Shown: positions 22,155 to 34,089, counted from the stretch's first letter. The stretch: DNA of 64,000 bases from Glebionis coronaria (GCA_025667525.1 CM046882.1:499190292-499254291), one strand, 5' to 3'. The notes: a model not told the origin generated them from the letters alone. Numbers and translations: made by a program.

Positions 22155-23093
22155 ATGCAATTACGTTCTTCTCGTCTCGTGATTGATTTTAATAGGCTTG
22201 AAAATATTCCTCGTAGAAATAGAAATCGTCAACAACGAATAGTGGAACCCGAGCTTCCACCTATTGTTGTAGAGATGGCCGATAACCGAACAATGGAGGA
22301 ATTGCTCCGTGCACCCACCGAAGGGTATGGGGAAGCAATCGTTGTGCCAGCTATTTTGGCGGATCATTATGAGATTAAGACGGGTCTTTTATCGCTCATT
22401 CGTGCCGACCAGTTTCGTGGCAATGAGACCGATAACCCGCATTCTCACATTCGGAATTTTCTTCGAATTACCTCGACTCTCAAGTTTAGAGATGTGCCGA
22501 ATGACACGATTAAGCTAATGCTTTTTTCGTACTCGCTCGAGGGTAATGCTAAGATTTGGTATGAGAAAGAACCACCGGGTTCGATCTTAACATGGGATGA
22601 TTTAGTGTCTAAGTTCAGGAATTATTTCTTTCCACCATCTAAGACAACACACTTTAAGAACGAGATCACTAGATTTGAACAAAAAGTGCATGAATCGTTT
22701 GGGGTAGCTTGGGAGAGATTTAAAGATTTGTTGAGACAATGCCCACACCACGGTTTCTCGGAATTGCATCAAATTAATACTTTCTATAATGGGCTTAATA
22801 TGATTGAACAAGATTCTTTAAATGCCGCCGCGGGTGGTAATCTTTTAAGAAAAACTCCGAGAGACGCGTGGGGAATAATTGAGAATAAATCTAGACCACA
22901 ATATTCACGAAACACACCGGGTGTTTCCAATGTGAATTCATTTAATCCCGAGATTGCTAGATTGGACTCTAAGATTGATAGTGGATTTGCGACTTTGTTG
23001 AATGAGCTTAGGAATAATCCTCATGGATCGATTAATAGGTTGAGAATGTTTGTGTATCATGTGGTGGATCACATCCTAATCATGCTTGTTTAA
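22155..23093 (+). CDS. Athila-like gag (nucleocapsid precursor)
   Basis: This 312-residue frame contains the Retrotrans_gag domain at about residues 80-195, with typical words such as ANNLNA-like LFSYSLEGNAKIW, W-DLVSKFRNYFFPPSK and ERFKDLLRQCPHHG. Gag packages element RNA into virus-like particles. The frame ends soon after about 23,045: the zinc-knuckle codons (C-V-S-C, 23,051-23,089) continue in another frame, and the original frame resumes in the protease ORF at about 23,195. Two compensating frameshifts therefore flank the knuckle. The start is the first ATG after the leader. Confidence 0.85.
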   Translation: MQLRSSRLVIDFNRLENIPRRNRNRQQRIVEPELPPIVVEMADNRTMEELLRAPTEGYGEAIVVPAILADHYEIKTGLLSLIRADQFRGNETDNPHSHIRNFLRITSTLKFRDVPNDTIKLMLFSYSLEGNAKIWYEKEPPGSILTWDDLVSKFRNYFFPPSKTTHFKNEITRFEQKVHESFGVAWERFKDLLRQCPHHGFSELHQINTFYNGLNMIEQDSLNAAAGGNLLRKTPRDAWGIIENKSRPQYSRNTPGVSNVNSFNPEIARLDSKIDSGFATLLNELRNNPHGSINRLRMFVYHVVDHILIMLV

Positions 23094-23138
23094 CCACGGG
23101 GTTTGATCAAGCTAGTTCTTTTGCCGTGACGGGAACTT

Positions 23139-24506
23139 ATGGCTCCAACGGTCAAGTTCCTCGTCAAAATCATGTTGCTCCACCGGGTTTTCACCGTTCA
23201 AAATAGGTACAACAATGGAAACAATGGGAATAATTTTAACCGTGGTAACCAAGGGAATTACAATCAAGGAAATGGGTTTAATGCTAATCAAAACAATCAA
23301 GGTTTTCAAAGCAATAACCAAAATGATTTGTCAAGCTACATGAAAACGAATGAGGCAAATTTAAAAGCTTTTCAAAACAACATTCAAGGACAAATGGCAA
23401 CTTTAAAAGATGAGTTTCAAAATACGATTAAAGGGCAAAATAATAAGATTGAGCTTAATCAACAAAGACTTGAACAAAACCAAAACCGTTTTGAGCAAAG
23501 ATTAGAGCAAAGTCACAATCGTATGCAACAAAGTTTGGAACAAGGTCAAAATAAATCGCTTTTGATGTTTGAGGGATCCATGTCTAAACCGTCATCTTCT
23601 TCGGGTTGCTTACCTAGTAATACCATACCAAACCCGAAGGGAGAGCTTAAGGCCATAACCGTTTATGATGATTGTGAGAATTTAGATGAAGTTGAAGTGA
23701 TTGAGTTTAAGCCTCCACCTAAGGAAACTTTTCTAGAAGTCACTAAGGCTACTTTGAATGTGATTAGTACCTCGGTTTTCTTTGATTTCTTTCCCGAGAA
23801 GTATAAAGATCCGGGTCAATTCTTGATACCTTGTGTTTTCAATGAGCTTGGGGTTTGCAAAGGCCTAGCCGATCTAGGAGCTAGCATTAACATAATGCCC
23901 CTAGCCCTTTGGAAGACCATTGATTATGCACCACTTAGTACCACTCGTATGATCATTGAGCTTGCTAATGGAACCACCACTCGACCGGTTGGTATAGCGG
24001 AAAATGTCATAATGAAAGTGGGGAATTTCTTGTACTTAGCCGATTTTGCTATAGTTGATTATGAGACCAATCCTCGTGTGCCAATTATTTTAGGAAGACC
24101 ATTTTTTTGCACGGCTCAAATTCAAGTTGATATGAGGAAAGAGGAAATTAAATTGTTTTATGGAGATAAAAGCATTGTTTTTAAACCGAAAAAGATTCCA
24201 AGATTTGCTCCTAAGAAAGTTGAAAGTGTAAAACTTGCTGAAACAATTGAAAGTAACAAGAAAGCTCTTTTTGATAAAGGTGTTTTTCCAATTTTGGAAA
24301 CTCCATTTTGTGACAAAGGAAAGTCAAATTCAAATGAAGAAGCTTGTTTTGTTGAAACATGTTGTAACCTTTACTCATCTACACTCACTCCACACCAGGA
24401 TGATAGTGCTAAGATTGAAAAACAAATTGATGATTACTTAAGTGAGCCATTTGATGCTAGTGAGTTTAATAATGTGAATTTTGATCCGAGAGTGATATTG
24501 CTATAA
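23139..24506 (+). CDS. Athila-like gag C-terminus and retropepsin
   Basis: The first part (to about residue 145) is Asn/Gln-rich, with repeated NNGNN and coiled QNRFEQRLEQ segments. The aspartic protease domain follows at about residues 215-340. Its catalytic motif DLGASIN begins at residue 245 (codon 23,871), and the flap region and ILGRPF motif typical of retropepsins are visible. The catalytic Asp is intact. The true coding start is not the ATG at 23,139, because the first 20 residues lie in a shifted frame. A one-base shift near 24,487 truncates it before the acidic ORF, which continues in another frame. Confidence 0.8.
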   Translation: MAPTVKFLVKIMLLHRVFTVQNRYNNGNNGNNFNRGNQGNYNQGNGFNANQNNQGFQSNNQNDLSSYMKTNEANLKAFQNNIQGQMATLKDEFQNTIKGQNNKIELNQQRLEQNQNRFEQRLEQSHNRMQQSLEQGQNKSLLMFEGSMSKPSSSSGCLPSNTIPNPKGELKAITVYDDCENLDEVEVIEFKPPPKETFLEVTKATLNVISTSVFFDFFPEKYKDPGQFLIPCVFNELGVCKGLADLGASINIMPLALWKTIDYAPLSTTRMIIELANGTTTRPVGIAENVIMKVGNFLYLADFAIVDYETNPRVPIILGRPFFCTAQIQVDMRKEEIKLFYGDKSIVFKPKKIPRFAPKKVESVKLAETIESNKKALFDKGVFPILETPFCDKGKSNSNEEACFVETCCNLYSSTLTPHQDDSAKIEKQIDDYLSEPFDASEFNNVNFDPRVILL

Positions 24507-24517
24507 TTGAACAATCT

Positions 24518-25645
24518 TTGAAAATGGACTCATTTTCACTCTCTTCTAAGGATCATGTTGATGTTCCTAAGGCACAATCTTCAATTGAAGAGCCTTTGAT
24601 TCCTAGCTTCACACCGAGTGAGGTTAGTGACTATTCATGTGATAAGTTCATCGATGAACTTTTTGCTATCATTGATCCACTTCCAAGGGGAAGTGAAGAC
24701 GTTACCGATCTCGAGATCGAACGTGATTCTCGTGTTTTACCTACCATTCTCGAGGAATTCGTCGATGAATTTCCTTCAAATGAGAATGATGATCTAGTAT
24801 CCGAGTGTGATACACTCGATACTTTGTCGGATATTTCTTGTGATGACAAGATTGATGACACTTTTGTGACCTTCTCAAATCCTCTATTTGAAGCTTCATT
24901 GAACAATAATCCATTGTTTCAAGAGGATTTTGAGAGCATCATACCTCCTACATCTCACAACCTTTGTGATGATGGTCTTCTTATGAAGGAGGTTGATGAG
25001 TTTCTTTATATAGACATTCCTTCGGAATTTGAGGAAGAGTCTAATGATGGTGATGAAGACTCTTGGTTTGATCACCCGATTTATGATGATGACAATGTTG
25101 ACCCGGAGGGAGAAATTACCTTTTCTCCTATTATCCTTCCCACTCGCTTTGATCTTAATGTGCGGGTTTTTCATGCGTCTCGTTTTGAGTACCATGACCC
25201 CTTTGTTCACATTCATAAGAGTGACAAGGTCAACAAAGTCATGCAAGTTGAAACCACTAGTGTTGAGACTTTTGTACCACCATTACTATGTGCTTCATAT
25301 GATCTAGGATTAGCATGGGGGGACGACACCTTGTTGTCTATTCCTTTCTCCACCGAGGACGAGGTATTCGACCCCGGAATCGTTGATTTAGGGAAATCTC
25401 GGCCTTTCACCGATGTAATAATTGAAAGACTTTTTTATCATCTTGATGCGGGTTTATCTCGGGGAGCATGCTTTATCCATACCATTAGTTGTGACTACCA
25501 TCTCTTTTTAGAGATTTGTGTTGAAGTTTTATCCTTTCGTTTGTCATCCGACAACGAGGATGTAATCTTTGACCTTGGCATCGTGCTTTATGTTGGATTT
25601 TATCCTAATATGCCGGTTTTTACCATTTTCCCTAAGGACCAATGA
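24518..25645 (+). CDS. acidic ORF replacing pol in Athila-like element
   Basis: This 375-residue frame is very rich in Asp, Glu and Ser (for example DEDSWFDHPIYDDDNVDPEG). It has no RT, RNase H or integrase motif, no clear membrane segment and no zinc motif. It occupies the place of pol. The frame is open upstream of its first ATG and overlaps the end of the protease ORF, so it was probably one polyprotein before a one-base shift. Related acidic ORFs occur, to my knowledge, in non-autonomous Athila-like elements of Asteraceae. Function unknown. Confidence 0.65.
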   Translation: MKMDSFSLSSKDHVDVPKAQSSIEEPLIPSFTPSEVSDYSCDKFIDELFAIIDPLPRGSEDVTDLEIERDSRVLPTILEEFVDEFPSNENDDLVSECDTLDTLSDISCDDKIDDTFVTFSNPLFEASLNNNPLFQEDFESIIPPTSHNLCDDGLLMKEVDEFLYIDIPSEFEEESNDGDEDSWFDHPIYDDDNVDPEGEITFSPIILPTRFDLNVRVFHASRFEYHDPFVHIHKSDKVNKVMQVETTSVETFVPPLLCASYDLGLAWGDDTLLSIPFSTEDEVFDPGIVDLGKSRPFTDVIIERLFYHLDAGLSRGACFIHTISCDYHLFLEICVEVLSFRLSSDNEDVIFDLGIVLYVGFYPNMPVFTIFPKDQ

Positions 25646-27646
25646 ATGCGGGGATCGAGTCGAGCTCATGACTCGGTGAACAAAAACGAGGTGCCTTGTG
25701 GGGGAGTCCCATACATTCTATCTTCTTTCTATTTTCTAACACCTAATAAGGCTTGATCTTTCAATCTCGTGCTCGTGTTTTGTTGTGTTGTGAATCTTAG
25801 GTATGACCCTTATATTTGAAGACTCTCGTGTTCGGTTTTTGCCGGTCCACTTGATCTTCCATTCTTTGAATGCCAAAAAGGGGCACACTTTTTATCCCTT
25901 GATTTTTATCGACTAACGTTTTATCTTGAGGCATAATTAATAAACGGCTTATAGATTTGCGTGCTCTTTCCATGCTAGGATTTTGCATTAGACTCTTCGT
26001 GTTTTAGCAAGGGGTGTTACTCTTGAGCTAAGAAACATTGAGGACAATGTTTGGTTTTAGCATGGGGGAGTCAATCGATATAATCGCTTGAAATTGCTTT
26101 TGTCGTGTCCAAACGTAGTTGTTTTTCTCATTTTTCAATAAAATTTTAAATTTTTTAGTGTTATTTTTAAATTTTAATAAATAAAATAAGTGCTTTTGAC
26201 ACGAATGTAGGCTTTCCGTTGGTGAAAATAAGAATAGTTTTTGACTCGACTCGGTTTTTAACCTTAGCTTTTCCTTAACGTATTTGAATTAAGTTTTGCT
26301 AGGCTATTATGTAGGGAGTTTTAAAACGCGAAAGTCTTAATTCATACGAGTTAAGAACAAGAACTTTTCGCAAGTTCCTATAATTGATCCTAGAAAGTCG
26401 TTTATCAAGGGAACTTTAAAACACAAATTCTAAAACTTGAAAAAGTATAAGAAGATGCAAGATCCTATAGATGACTTGAAAACCCAAAACTTTGATTTAA
26501 TAGGCTAAGTATCCATTGATTTCACATTCTTGAAATTTTAGAATATGGAGAACGAGAGATGATAGAGCCAATTATAAGTTTGGTATTCTTTCGGGAATTT
26601 ATGTGAGTTAATTATAAGCCTATTCTCCCATCGCTTGCTAATAAATTTATCTGCAATAAATAAGGTTGTACGATTTGAAAAGTTACTTAGCTTCTAGCCC
26701 AAGATCATTTAAAAGTTGCTCGGTATGGATTAGAGTTCATAGCAAAGGCATAACTTATTGAAGCGGGATGCGAAGATTGGCGAGTCCAAAAAGGTCTTAA
26801 CAAGGCATGAGGGCTATATTTTATTGCTAAAGATCTCAAGTGATGTGAAGAATCATTTATCAAAAATCAATATGAAGGATCGAGACACACGACGAAAAGC
26901 AAATACTCCCCAAAAGTCATGGAGAAGTCTATTCAAAAAGGCCCTAACAAGGTATGAGGATAAATAAAGCCAAGTCCAAAAAGGAGGCGGATCGTTGTAT
27001 ATCAAAATCCCAAATAAAGATTGGAGAAAAATGAAGAAGTCGTGGTCCAAGTATGAATCTCTCAAAACTTCAAGTGAAGAAATTCCTATATGAAGAGAAG
27101 ACCATTATTTCATGAACGTCTCTCAAGGTTTGAAGTATAAAGTCGCTGCCAAATATCGGTCCGAGAAAGGTCTCAAATCACGAAGCAAGTTATGCCAAGA
27201 TATGAACTTTATGAGGTCCCGAGAAGCAGTTTTAAAAGATTTTGTCCTTTAGCTAACTATTGATTAAATCGTTCACTTTATTTTTGGCCTAATAAATTAT
27301 CGAAATAAGTCAACAATGCATCCTCGTGATCATTCAAGACAACAATAAAATATAAGAGATACACCTAGGAATAAGGGAGTCTAAGTAAGTAATTGGCCCA
27401 CATAAGTTCGTGTTAGTTTGCTAACTTATAATAACAATGATCTTGTTTTTGCACTTGGCATGGAAAAGTGAAAAGTCGGGGACGATGAATCTATTTGAGT
27501 TTTATTATCCTTAAAGTTATTTTTCAATAATGAAAGCAATACATTATGTCTTTGCAAAATAAAAGTCAAAAGTTGAATAATGGTGTAGTTAGAATTTAAT
27601 TTTATCATTGCGTGAGGACACGACAATTGCTTAGCAAGGGGGAGTT
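25646..27646 (+). other. non-coding 3' interior of Athila-like element
   Basis: This spans about 2 kb after the acidic ORF. An internal GAGGACAATGT...TAGCATGGGGGAGT tract (about 26,038-26,072) resembles the polypurine-like tracts that Athila/Tat elements carry. The terminal polypurine tract TTAGCAAGGGGGAGT (27,631-27,645) directly precedes the 3' LTR. Open frames here (about 26,758 and 27,426) show no recognisable domain. RT, RNase H and integrase are absent. Confidence 0.75.
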
Positions 27647-30600
27647 TGATATGAGCCTAAATACTCATATCATTTGTATCAAATAACAATGAAATTATGC
27701 ATGAAATGTATCAAAAATGCCTTGTATATGTGTATTTCTTGTTTGAATGTGTGTAGGTACCAAGTTCACGAAAATCGGAAAAATCGGCACGAGATTGAAG
27801 AAAAAGATTGAAGAAGCCAAAATCGAGCTTGACTTTAGCGGATTTCATCATTTGTCAAGTTTATGGGCCAAGTGGGACCCACAAATGCTTATTGGGCCTG
27901 AAAAGCCCAATATTGGATAAATATAGTAACAATAGTCCTGGCCCGAATTCAAACCCAAGACAAGGCCCAACTGGCTAGTTTTGACGGATGGAAAAGTGAT
28001 AAGGGCCCAAGCCCATGAAAGAACAAATGAAATGAAGCCATGGGCTTTTAGGGTTGAGAATCAAGCGAATATGTTAAGTGTATAAAACATTCATTCAGTC
28101 AAGCGTGTATATACATTACACAACTACCACACACGTTTTCCATTTCCACTCAATAATTAAAACCGTCCCACTATCTCACCACAAATAAATAAATAACCGA
28201 TCCACTCACCCACTCGTTTCACACATACATTAAATAATGTTTCGATAGTTTCTATGTTCCATCTTCTTCACCCTTTCTTCCCCAAAAATAAACCAGGCAC
28301 AAAAGTTACTATTCACCCAACCCTAGATCAAATAAATCACAAATTAACATGGGGCTTTTACTCGCACGTGTAATTCACGTGAGGGGGAATTAAATCCCCC
28401 AATTTATAGGAAGAGAGTATGAGGAACGAGCTTGGCTACGTGGCAACAAATAATTGGTTTTGACACCTCATTCTCCCCATCAACCAATCAAATGGCTACA
28501 AAGAAACACAACTAGCACACACGGATGCCACGTTGGCAATCCGTGTGCTAGTTGAGTCATATCAACCATCCGATTAAAGCCAAACATGAGAGAGAAGAAA
28601 AAATGATGATCTAATGGCCAAGATGAGAAAGGAATATGCTGTGAAGATGCGAATATCCTTCCTCAGCAAGCCTTGGGATGGCTATAAAAACCCCCCCAAA
28701 TACTTGTAATCGCATCCTTTTATTTATTTTAAAGTTATTCTGTAGAAATAGTTCTAGGTAAATTCTGTATTTCTTTTTATTAAATCTTGTAATATTTCTG
28801 GAAAGTTAATAAAAGATCAGTCGTTTCATTGATATTCGTGTCTAATTTTTATTGTTTGAAGTGATATACGAATTTATTCTTAAAGCTGTTTCATAATAAT
28901 AATGTTTACAATATTAAATATAAGCTAATCAATAGCTTAGTTTTAATATTAGAAGTAAAGTTTTGGATCCATACTTATCCCCACTGGATAAGTGAAAAGA
29001 AATAGAAGCTGCTTGGTTCTAGTTAATATTCGATAATGGTTCGAACGATGGTGTTATGATTTTCGTGATGGTGGTGTTACGGTGATGGAGTTGCTCGCGT
29101 ATTTAACCAGCTCAGCGCTGCGTTACTGCACAAAGGTTTCTACACAAGGTTTCGCTCTCTTATTCTTAATTTAGTTCGTTTAAGTTTTTAGGAATTTGTT
29201 TTAGTTTGGTTGAATATTGTGTACTTGGATGAGTTGCAGCCATTTTTAATGTTATAGAAATGTGCTAGATACTGTTTTTTTGGATTTGTTATGTTTATGT
29301 TTATTAGAGTTTAAATAAATCTGCTCATTAGGTTAAGGTTAAGTAAGTTTTGAGTTAGCTTTACCTGTTTAGAGTTTTGAATTATTTGCTTGTTTTAATT
29401 ATACTGTGAATTTGAGTGATGATATTACTGCTTAATTTGTATGATTTGAAAACTGAATAGATTTGCTACTCAGGTAATCTGAGTCAGGAATTTTGAGTAA
29501 ACAGTTTTATTTTATTTGAAAACTGATAATGTTCTTTCTGCATTTGCTGAGATTTAGATTTTGTTTGAGCTATTTAAATGTTTTGGATTCTGCTTGCTGA
29601 TATTAAATCATTGAAAGTAGCTGAGTATTAAGGGGTTTTGGCAATTGATTTTCTTTTAACTGTTCTGCTAGTTTAGCATTGAGATTTATCTGATTTACTT
29701 TGGAGTTGATTTTGTCAGTATTTACTGCTTATTATTGTGTTATATCAGTTTGTTCTTTCTTCGTTGCTGAGATTTGCTGAATATTTGTCACTTGTACTGA
29801 GAACTTGGATCTGTTTGCTGTGATTTAATGTTACTGATTGTGCTTTTATAAAATGTTGTTTGCTCTACTGATATAATTTCTAGTATTGTATTGCTGCTTG
29901 TTGATTTCATTATGTTCTAACAGATTCAATTAATCTGTTATACTCAATATTGATACCCTTATCAGTATTTTTCCATGTTATATGTAAAAAAAATCACTCC
30001 TGTGATCTTTCATATCTCATTTGTCCAAAAAGAAAATAATACCCAAAAATATGTCCCGTATGGGAATCGAACTCGTGACATCACGATCACACTACCAACG
30101 CGTTAACCATCTCTCCAAGCTTTGCTTTTTATTTTTAACTCCCAATGTTTAATTAATATTGTGTTATTGCACCTGGCAGATTTTGTTTCTAATTGAGTTT
30201 TAAGTAAATTACGTTTTTTTAACAACTTTTTAATATTTTTGTTAAAAGTAAGTTTTAGTTTAATAAATAATAAATAAAATAAAATAAATAAAAAATGTTT
30301 TTATTAAATTTAAATAGTTTAATTAGTTTATTTTCAATTAATTAGATTTTTATAATGTTAGATTTAAATAAAATTTAGTTTTAAATAGATTTGTTTTAAG
30401 TGAATTTCAATAAAGTAATTAGTTTAAAAACTTTAATAGATTTTTTAAAATAGATTAAAAGTTATTTTTTATTAAATAGAATTATTTTTATAGATTTTCA
30501 AATTAGTTTAAATTTTAAATAGTTTTTAATTTATAGTAATTGTGTTTTTAGATTTAAATAATAGCGGGGTTTACGATCCATGCACTTTAGGTTAATTTTA

Positions 30601-30843
30601 AATAGTTTAAAATTGGTAGATTTAATTTCTAGTTTAAAAACCGAAAACTAATTCAAATCAATTGTCCAAATCGAAACGAAACGTCTCAAATTCACTCGAT
30701 CTTCGTGTACAACGAACTTGGTTCATCACGTGTTTAATTGAATTCGTCATTGGTAATATTAGTCTATTACTTTTTCCTAAAGGTAAATTTCTAATTTACC
30801 CTATAACGTATTAAATTATCACTATACTATCAACGACACATCA
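27647..30843 (+). repeat. Athila-like 3' LTR, 3,197 bp
   Basis: This is a near-identical partner of the 5' LTR at 18,280-21,480, starting TGATATGAGCC after the polypurine tract and ending GACACATCA before GTTAC. Differences are single-base changes and A/T-run length changes. Confidence 0.97.
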
Positions 30844-30906
30844 GTTACCTTAGGAAAAATTTCTTGGAAAGTTAAGTAACTTCTTTGTATATTAACCCTA
30901 ATCAGA

Positions 30907-32133
30907 AATACAGGTTATACGTTATGCAATAAATATTTAAAGAACAGTCGGATTTATCAGAAATACGCTAGACAATCAGATTAATCAGTTTATACACAAC
31001 CAGTAAAATAATACGAGAACACACAAAATGAATTAAGAACAATAATAAACAATAATCAGACAACTCATTTCAAGTCCCTTATTTATGTAGTAACCGTGAA
31101 GTCGGAGTAGATCTTTCAGCTTTCATTCTTATTTTATTACTGGACACGAGGTACGGATTTTCCGTCCTTCAGTAAGGATTTCCTTTCTATGCATGATTAG
31201 GAATCCCCGTCTGCAGCCAAATGTTTTCCTAGTATATGTTTTAAGTTTTATCAGTAATCATCATAATAACTAAGTTAATTTGCCTGAGCTTTATATACAA
31301 GCGTGATCAGTTATGTACTAGTTACAGAGGTACCGTAACCATGACACTTGAGACACCAGTGTCATGACTCCTCTGCGGGGGAGTGATTTCTCGCAGCGTC
31401 CCATTTATCAGTGTTATCAGCAGGGCGTATGGGTGCATCCTAGGTTATTAGTTTACAGCTTAACAGGTGAATGTGTGTGCTCTACATCCTTCACATTGGA
31501 GTTGATCCCTCCACCAGCATATTATTTAGAGGTCACCCCTCTACAGCATGACGAGGTCACCCCTCTATGTATTCATGCAGACGTTGTTGTAGCACATGAC
31601 CTTATAAGCTCTTGGCACTTAGAATACAATAAATACATGTTTTCAGATTTAACAGTTATAGTACAGCTTTACCAGTCATAAACCAAACTTTTTAGAACTT
31701 ACATAGTTTCCCGTTGCATTTTATATATCTCAGTCTTTACAGCTTCAGCGCTTGTCATCTGTTTCATTCCAGTATTACTTATCATGCTCTTATATCCGTT
31801 CACTGAGCGTTATGCTTAGCCGTAGTTCCTTCATGTTCTAACAGCATGTACACTAGGACGCTCTTACGATTCTGAGAGTACGTGAATTGGATGGAAGCTA
31901 TCCAGACTTCTTTACATTATGCACTTAATACATTTAGTTGCCTGTTTGGACATTGTTTAGTCCTTTCTTTTAGTATTTTACTTTTCATGTTTTTAGCTTA
32001 TGTTTGGATTATCGATGTTTGATTCTGGTATTTCCTTTATGGTCAGTTAGTGTTTTAGGACATTTACCTTATATGCTTTGATGACACGTCATAAATACAC
32101 GTAACGGTCCACTTATCCAAGTGGGGTGTTCCA
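30907..32133 (+). repeat. Gypsy 5' LTR, second segment
   Basis: It continues the 5' LTR after the MITE and matches about 49,822-51,086 of the 3' LTR. It ends CAAGTGGGGTGTTCCA, next to the primer site. Phrases such as CTCCTCTGCGGGG and the ORF at 31,364-31,681 belong to the LTR and are not a gene. Confidence 0.93.
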
Positions 32134-33563
32134 ATTATGGTATCAGAGCCGCAAGGTTTGACCTGTAGGCTCTAAAACTTGACTTGTGACTAGTGGGTAG
32201 TCACCAGGAACTTCTCAGATTTTGGCGTTGTTATCGTTCATGTTTCTCATGCATTCATCAGTCAGTTTTCTTCATTTATCATTCAGTTTTCTTAAAGTCT
32301 TTGACTAAGTAAATGGTTGGTACATGACTGGCCATATTTAGCCGCATGTTCTTTTCATTCGAATTTTGTATTGGTGAATTGACCTATAGGTGTTCATCCT
32401 TACTCATGTCAGATTCATGTTTACAGTCGAATATTACTTGGTGAACCAGCCCATAGACGTTCACCATTGTTCAGGTCAAATTTCATGTTTTCAGACGATA
32501 ATTGTTTTGTGAGCCAACCCAAAAGCGTTCACCTTTGTTCATATCACGATGTTTCATTTAAGTTTGACTAGTATGAATTGGACAACAACCATCCACATTT
32601 AGTCCCAGATTATAAATTTCTATACATGACAGTTCTCATAAAATTTTGACAAGTATGGATCGAACCAGAATCGCCCATACTTAGTCACATGTTTTCTCCT
32701 TTGAATTTTGTGGATTGAACCTAAGCCATCCGCACCAGTTGATGTTAAACCTTGGTTGATTATCCTTTATGTTCCTTGTAACAAACAAGTTTTTATACTC
32801 TCACATGGATGTCATCTTCATGCTGATTAAGTTTCATGTCTCCTTATGAAGACTATGTTTTCAGCAAGGTGATGATGTTTTCATGCTAAGATACAGAAGG
32901 GTTACAATAAAATCCTATTTTTATGATAAATCAGGTTTGGTCTTCATCAATCATGTCTTTATACTAAACATTGATGAAACTCCGTTTAATCATACTCTTG
33001 AGCCTTTATACAACCAGCATTAAGTTTATGCAGGAATTGTAAGCCTATCATGTTACTCGTTTCAGTTCAGTTTGCTAACCGTTTAAATCAATTTGTCTTT
33101 TCTTTGATCATGTTAGACGATTGACACCAGTATCAATCATATCAGCAAACTTTCAACGATACTACATGTACAATATTCTATGTGTACTTCATGTAGAGTA
33201 TTACAGGTGTACCCCATGTACCTTACTCCATGAGTATTCTTAATCGATCCTCAATCATCTCAGGTGTTTCTACTTGTCGATATTCTACCAGGTACTGATG
33301 TTGCTCGTGAGTTAAAGATTTTACCAGATACTGATGAAGACCTCACGAATGCTGATGCTTCTGATACTTTGGAGATTCCGCCTGATGCTGATACGGTTTA
33401 TACCAGGAATACTTTTTAGAGCAAGGACGAAAACTATAAATTTGAAATTCCAGACAAGAATATACTTCAACCATCAGACGCTACCATCTCATTCCATGCT
33501 TTTGCTTCCTCAATTAGTTGTCACACGTCACTCAGCTAATCTTTCAGTCACAAGAGTGGGAAC
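32134..33563 (+). other. Gypsy primer site and decayed gag region
   Basis: TGGTATCAGAGCC (32,138-32,150) is the initiator-Met primer binding site of the Gypsy element. The following 1.4 kb should hold leader and gag but has no open gag frame. It includes a degenerate ~75-bp repeat at about 32,370-32,600 (GTGAA-CCAGCCCATAGACGTTCACC and variants, three units). It ends at the Copia insertion site GGAAC (33,559-33,563). Confidence 0.7.
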
Positions 33564-34089
33564 TGTTGGGAATAAATCTATGCTTAGTTTGTTTCCCCTG
33601 CTAGTTGATTATTTGTACCCCTGCTAGAGTAAGTTCCCCCTGCTAAATAACAAAGGCAGGGGAATTGGTTCCCCTGCTGAAGTCAAAGGCCCTGCTGTCA
33701 AAGATAAACATGGAATAGATTTTTACGTGTTTCAGTTATTATTCCTTAATACTTTCCATAGTTTGTTAGTAGTGATCTTGTACGTGAGTCCTTGTGCCTA
33801 TAAAAGGACTCACTAGGTTAGCATGCAAAGTGTGTCTTTCTCATTTGTCTTTCATTATATTACTTTAAGGTTTTGTAAACCCTAATACCATTTTGGGTAT
33901 TCGTATATCTTTGATATATTAAAGTTCAACGTTTCAATCACATTTTATTCTTGTGCTAAACATTACATTCCGCATCTTGTTTAGTTACTTTGCTTTGCAA
34001 AGTTTCTCTAGTGTTAGATTGAATTCTTTCTCTCTATCACAACCCTTAAACAAGCTATTAAGGTTTAAGATCTGACTTTGGGATCAACA
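33564..34089 (+). repeat. Copia 5' LTR
   Basis: It starts TGTTGGGAATAAATC and ends TTTGGGATCAACA. A TATA box TATAAAAGG lies at 33,799-33,807. The first 140 bases hold five copies of CCCTGCT, including a palindromic pair GGCAGGGG/CCCCTGCTG around 33,655-33,681. Confidence 0.97.

Larger units (their letters stand above)
18280..30843 (+). mobile_element. Athila-like Gypsy retrotransposon, gag-protease only, non-autonomous
   Basis: Direct repeats GTTAC (18,275-18,279 and 30,844-30,848) flank it exactly. It has two near-identical LTRs of about 3.2 kb. The primer site TGGCGCCGCTGCCGGGGA at 21,488-21,505 is characteristic of the Athila/Tat group (Asp-tRNA type). The interior carries gag, retropepsin and a long acidic ORF, then about 2 kb of non-coding sequence and a polypurine tract. 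No reverse transcriptase, RNase H or integrase is present, so it must have been mobilised in trans. The LTRs differ at scattered sites only, so insertion is recent relative to the host Gypsy. Confidence 0.92.
17998..30899. mobile_element. MITE with long TIRs (333 bp without its own insertion)
   Basis: The left terminus AGGGTTAATATACAAAGAAG is inverted at the right end (30,880-30,899). Similarity continues inwards past CCTAAGGTAACGAACGTTC, giving inverted arms of roughly 100 bp. A direct repeat AATCAGA (17,991-17,997 and 30,900-30,906) flanks it, and the uninterrupted site is visible in the 3' LTR at about 49,815. An Athila-like retrotransposon inserted in its right arm. Long TIRs suggest a Mutator-like MITE, although the duplication reads as 7-8 bp rather than 9. 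Confidence 0.85.

Noticed and set aside
26758..26967. Lys-rich open frame in the Athila interior
   Set aside because: It has no domain and lies in the untranslated 3' interior; lysine richness follows from A-rich sequence.
31364..31681. 105-codon frame ending the Gypsy 5' LTR
   Set aside because: It lies wholly inside the LTR and is broken in the 3' LTR copy near 50,290-50,600.
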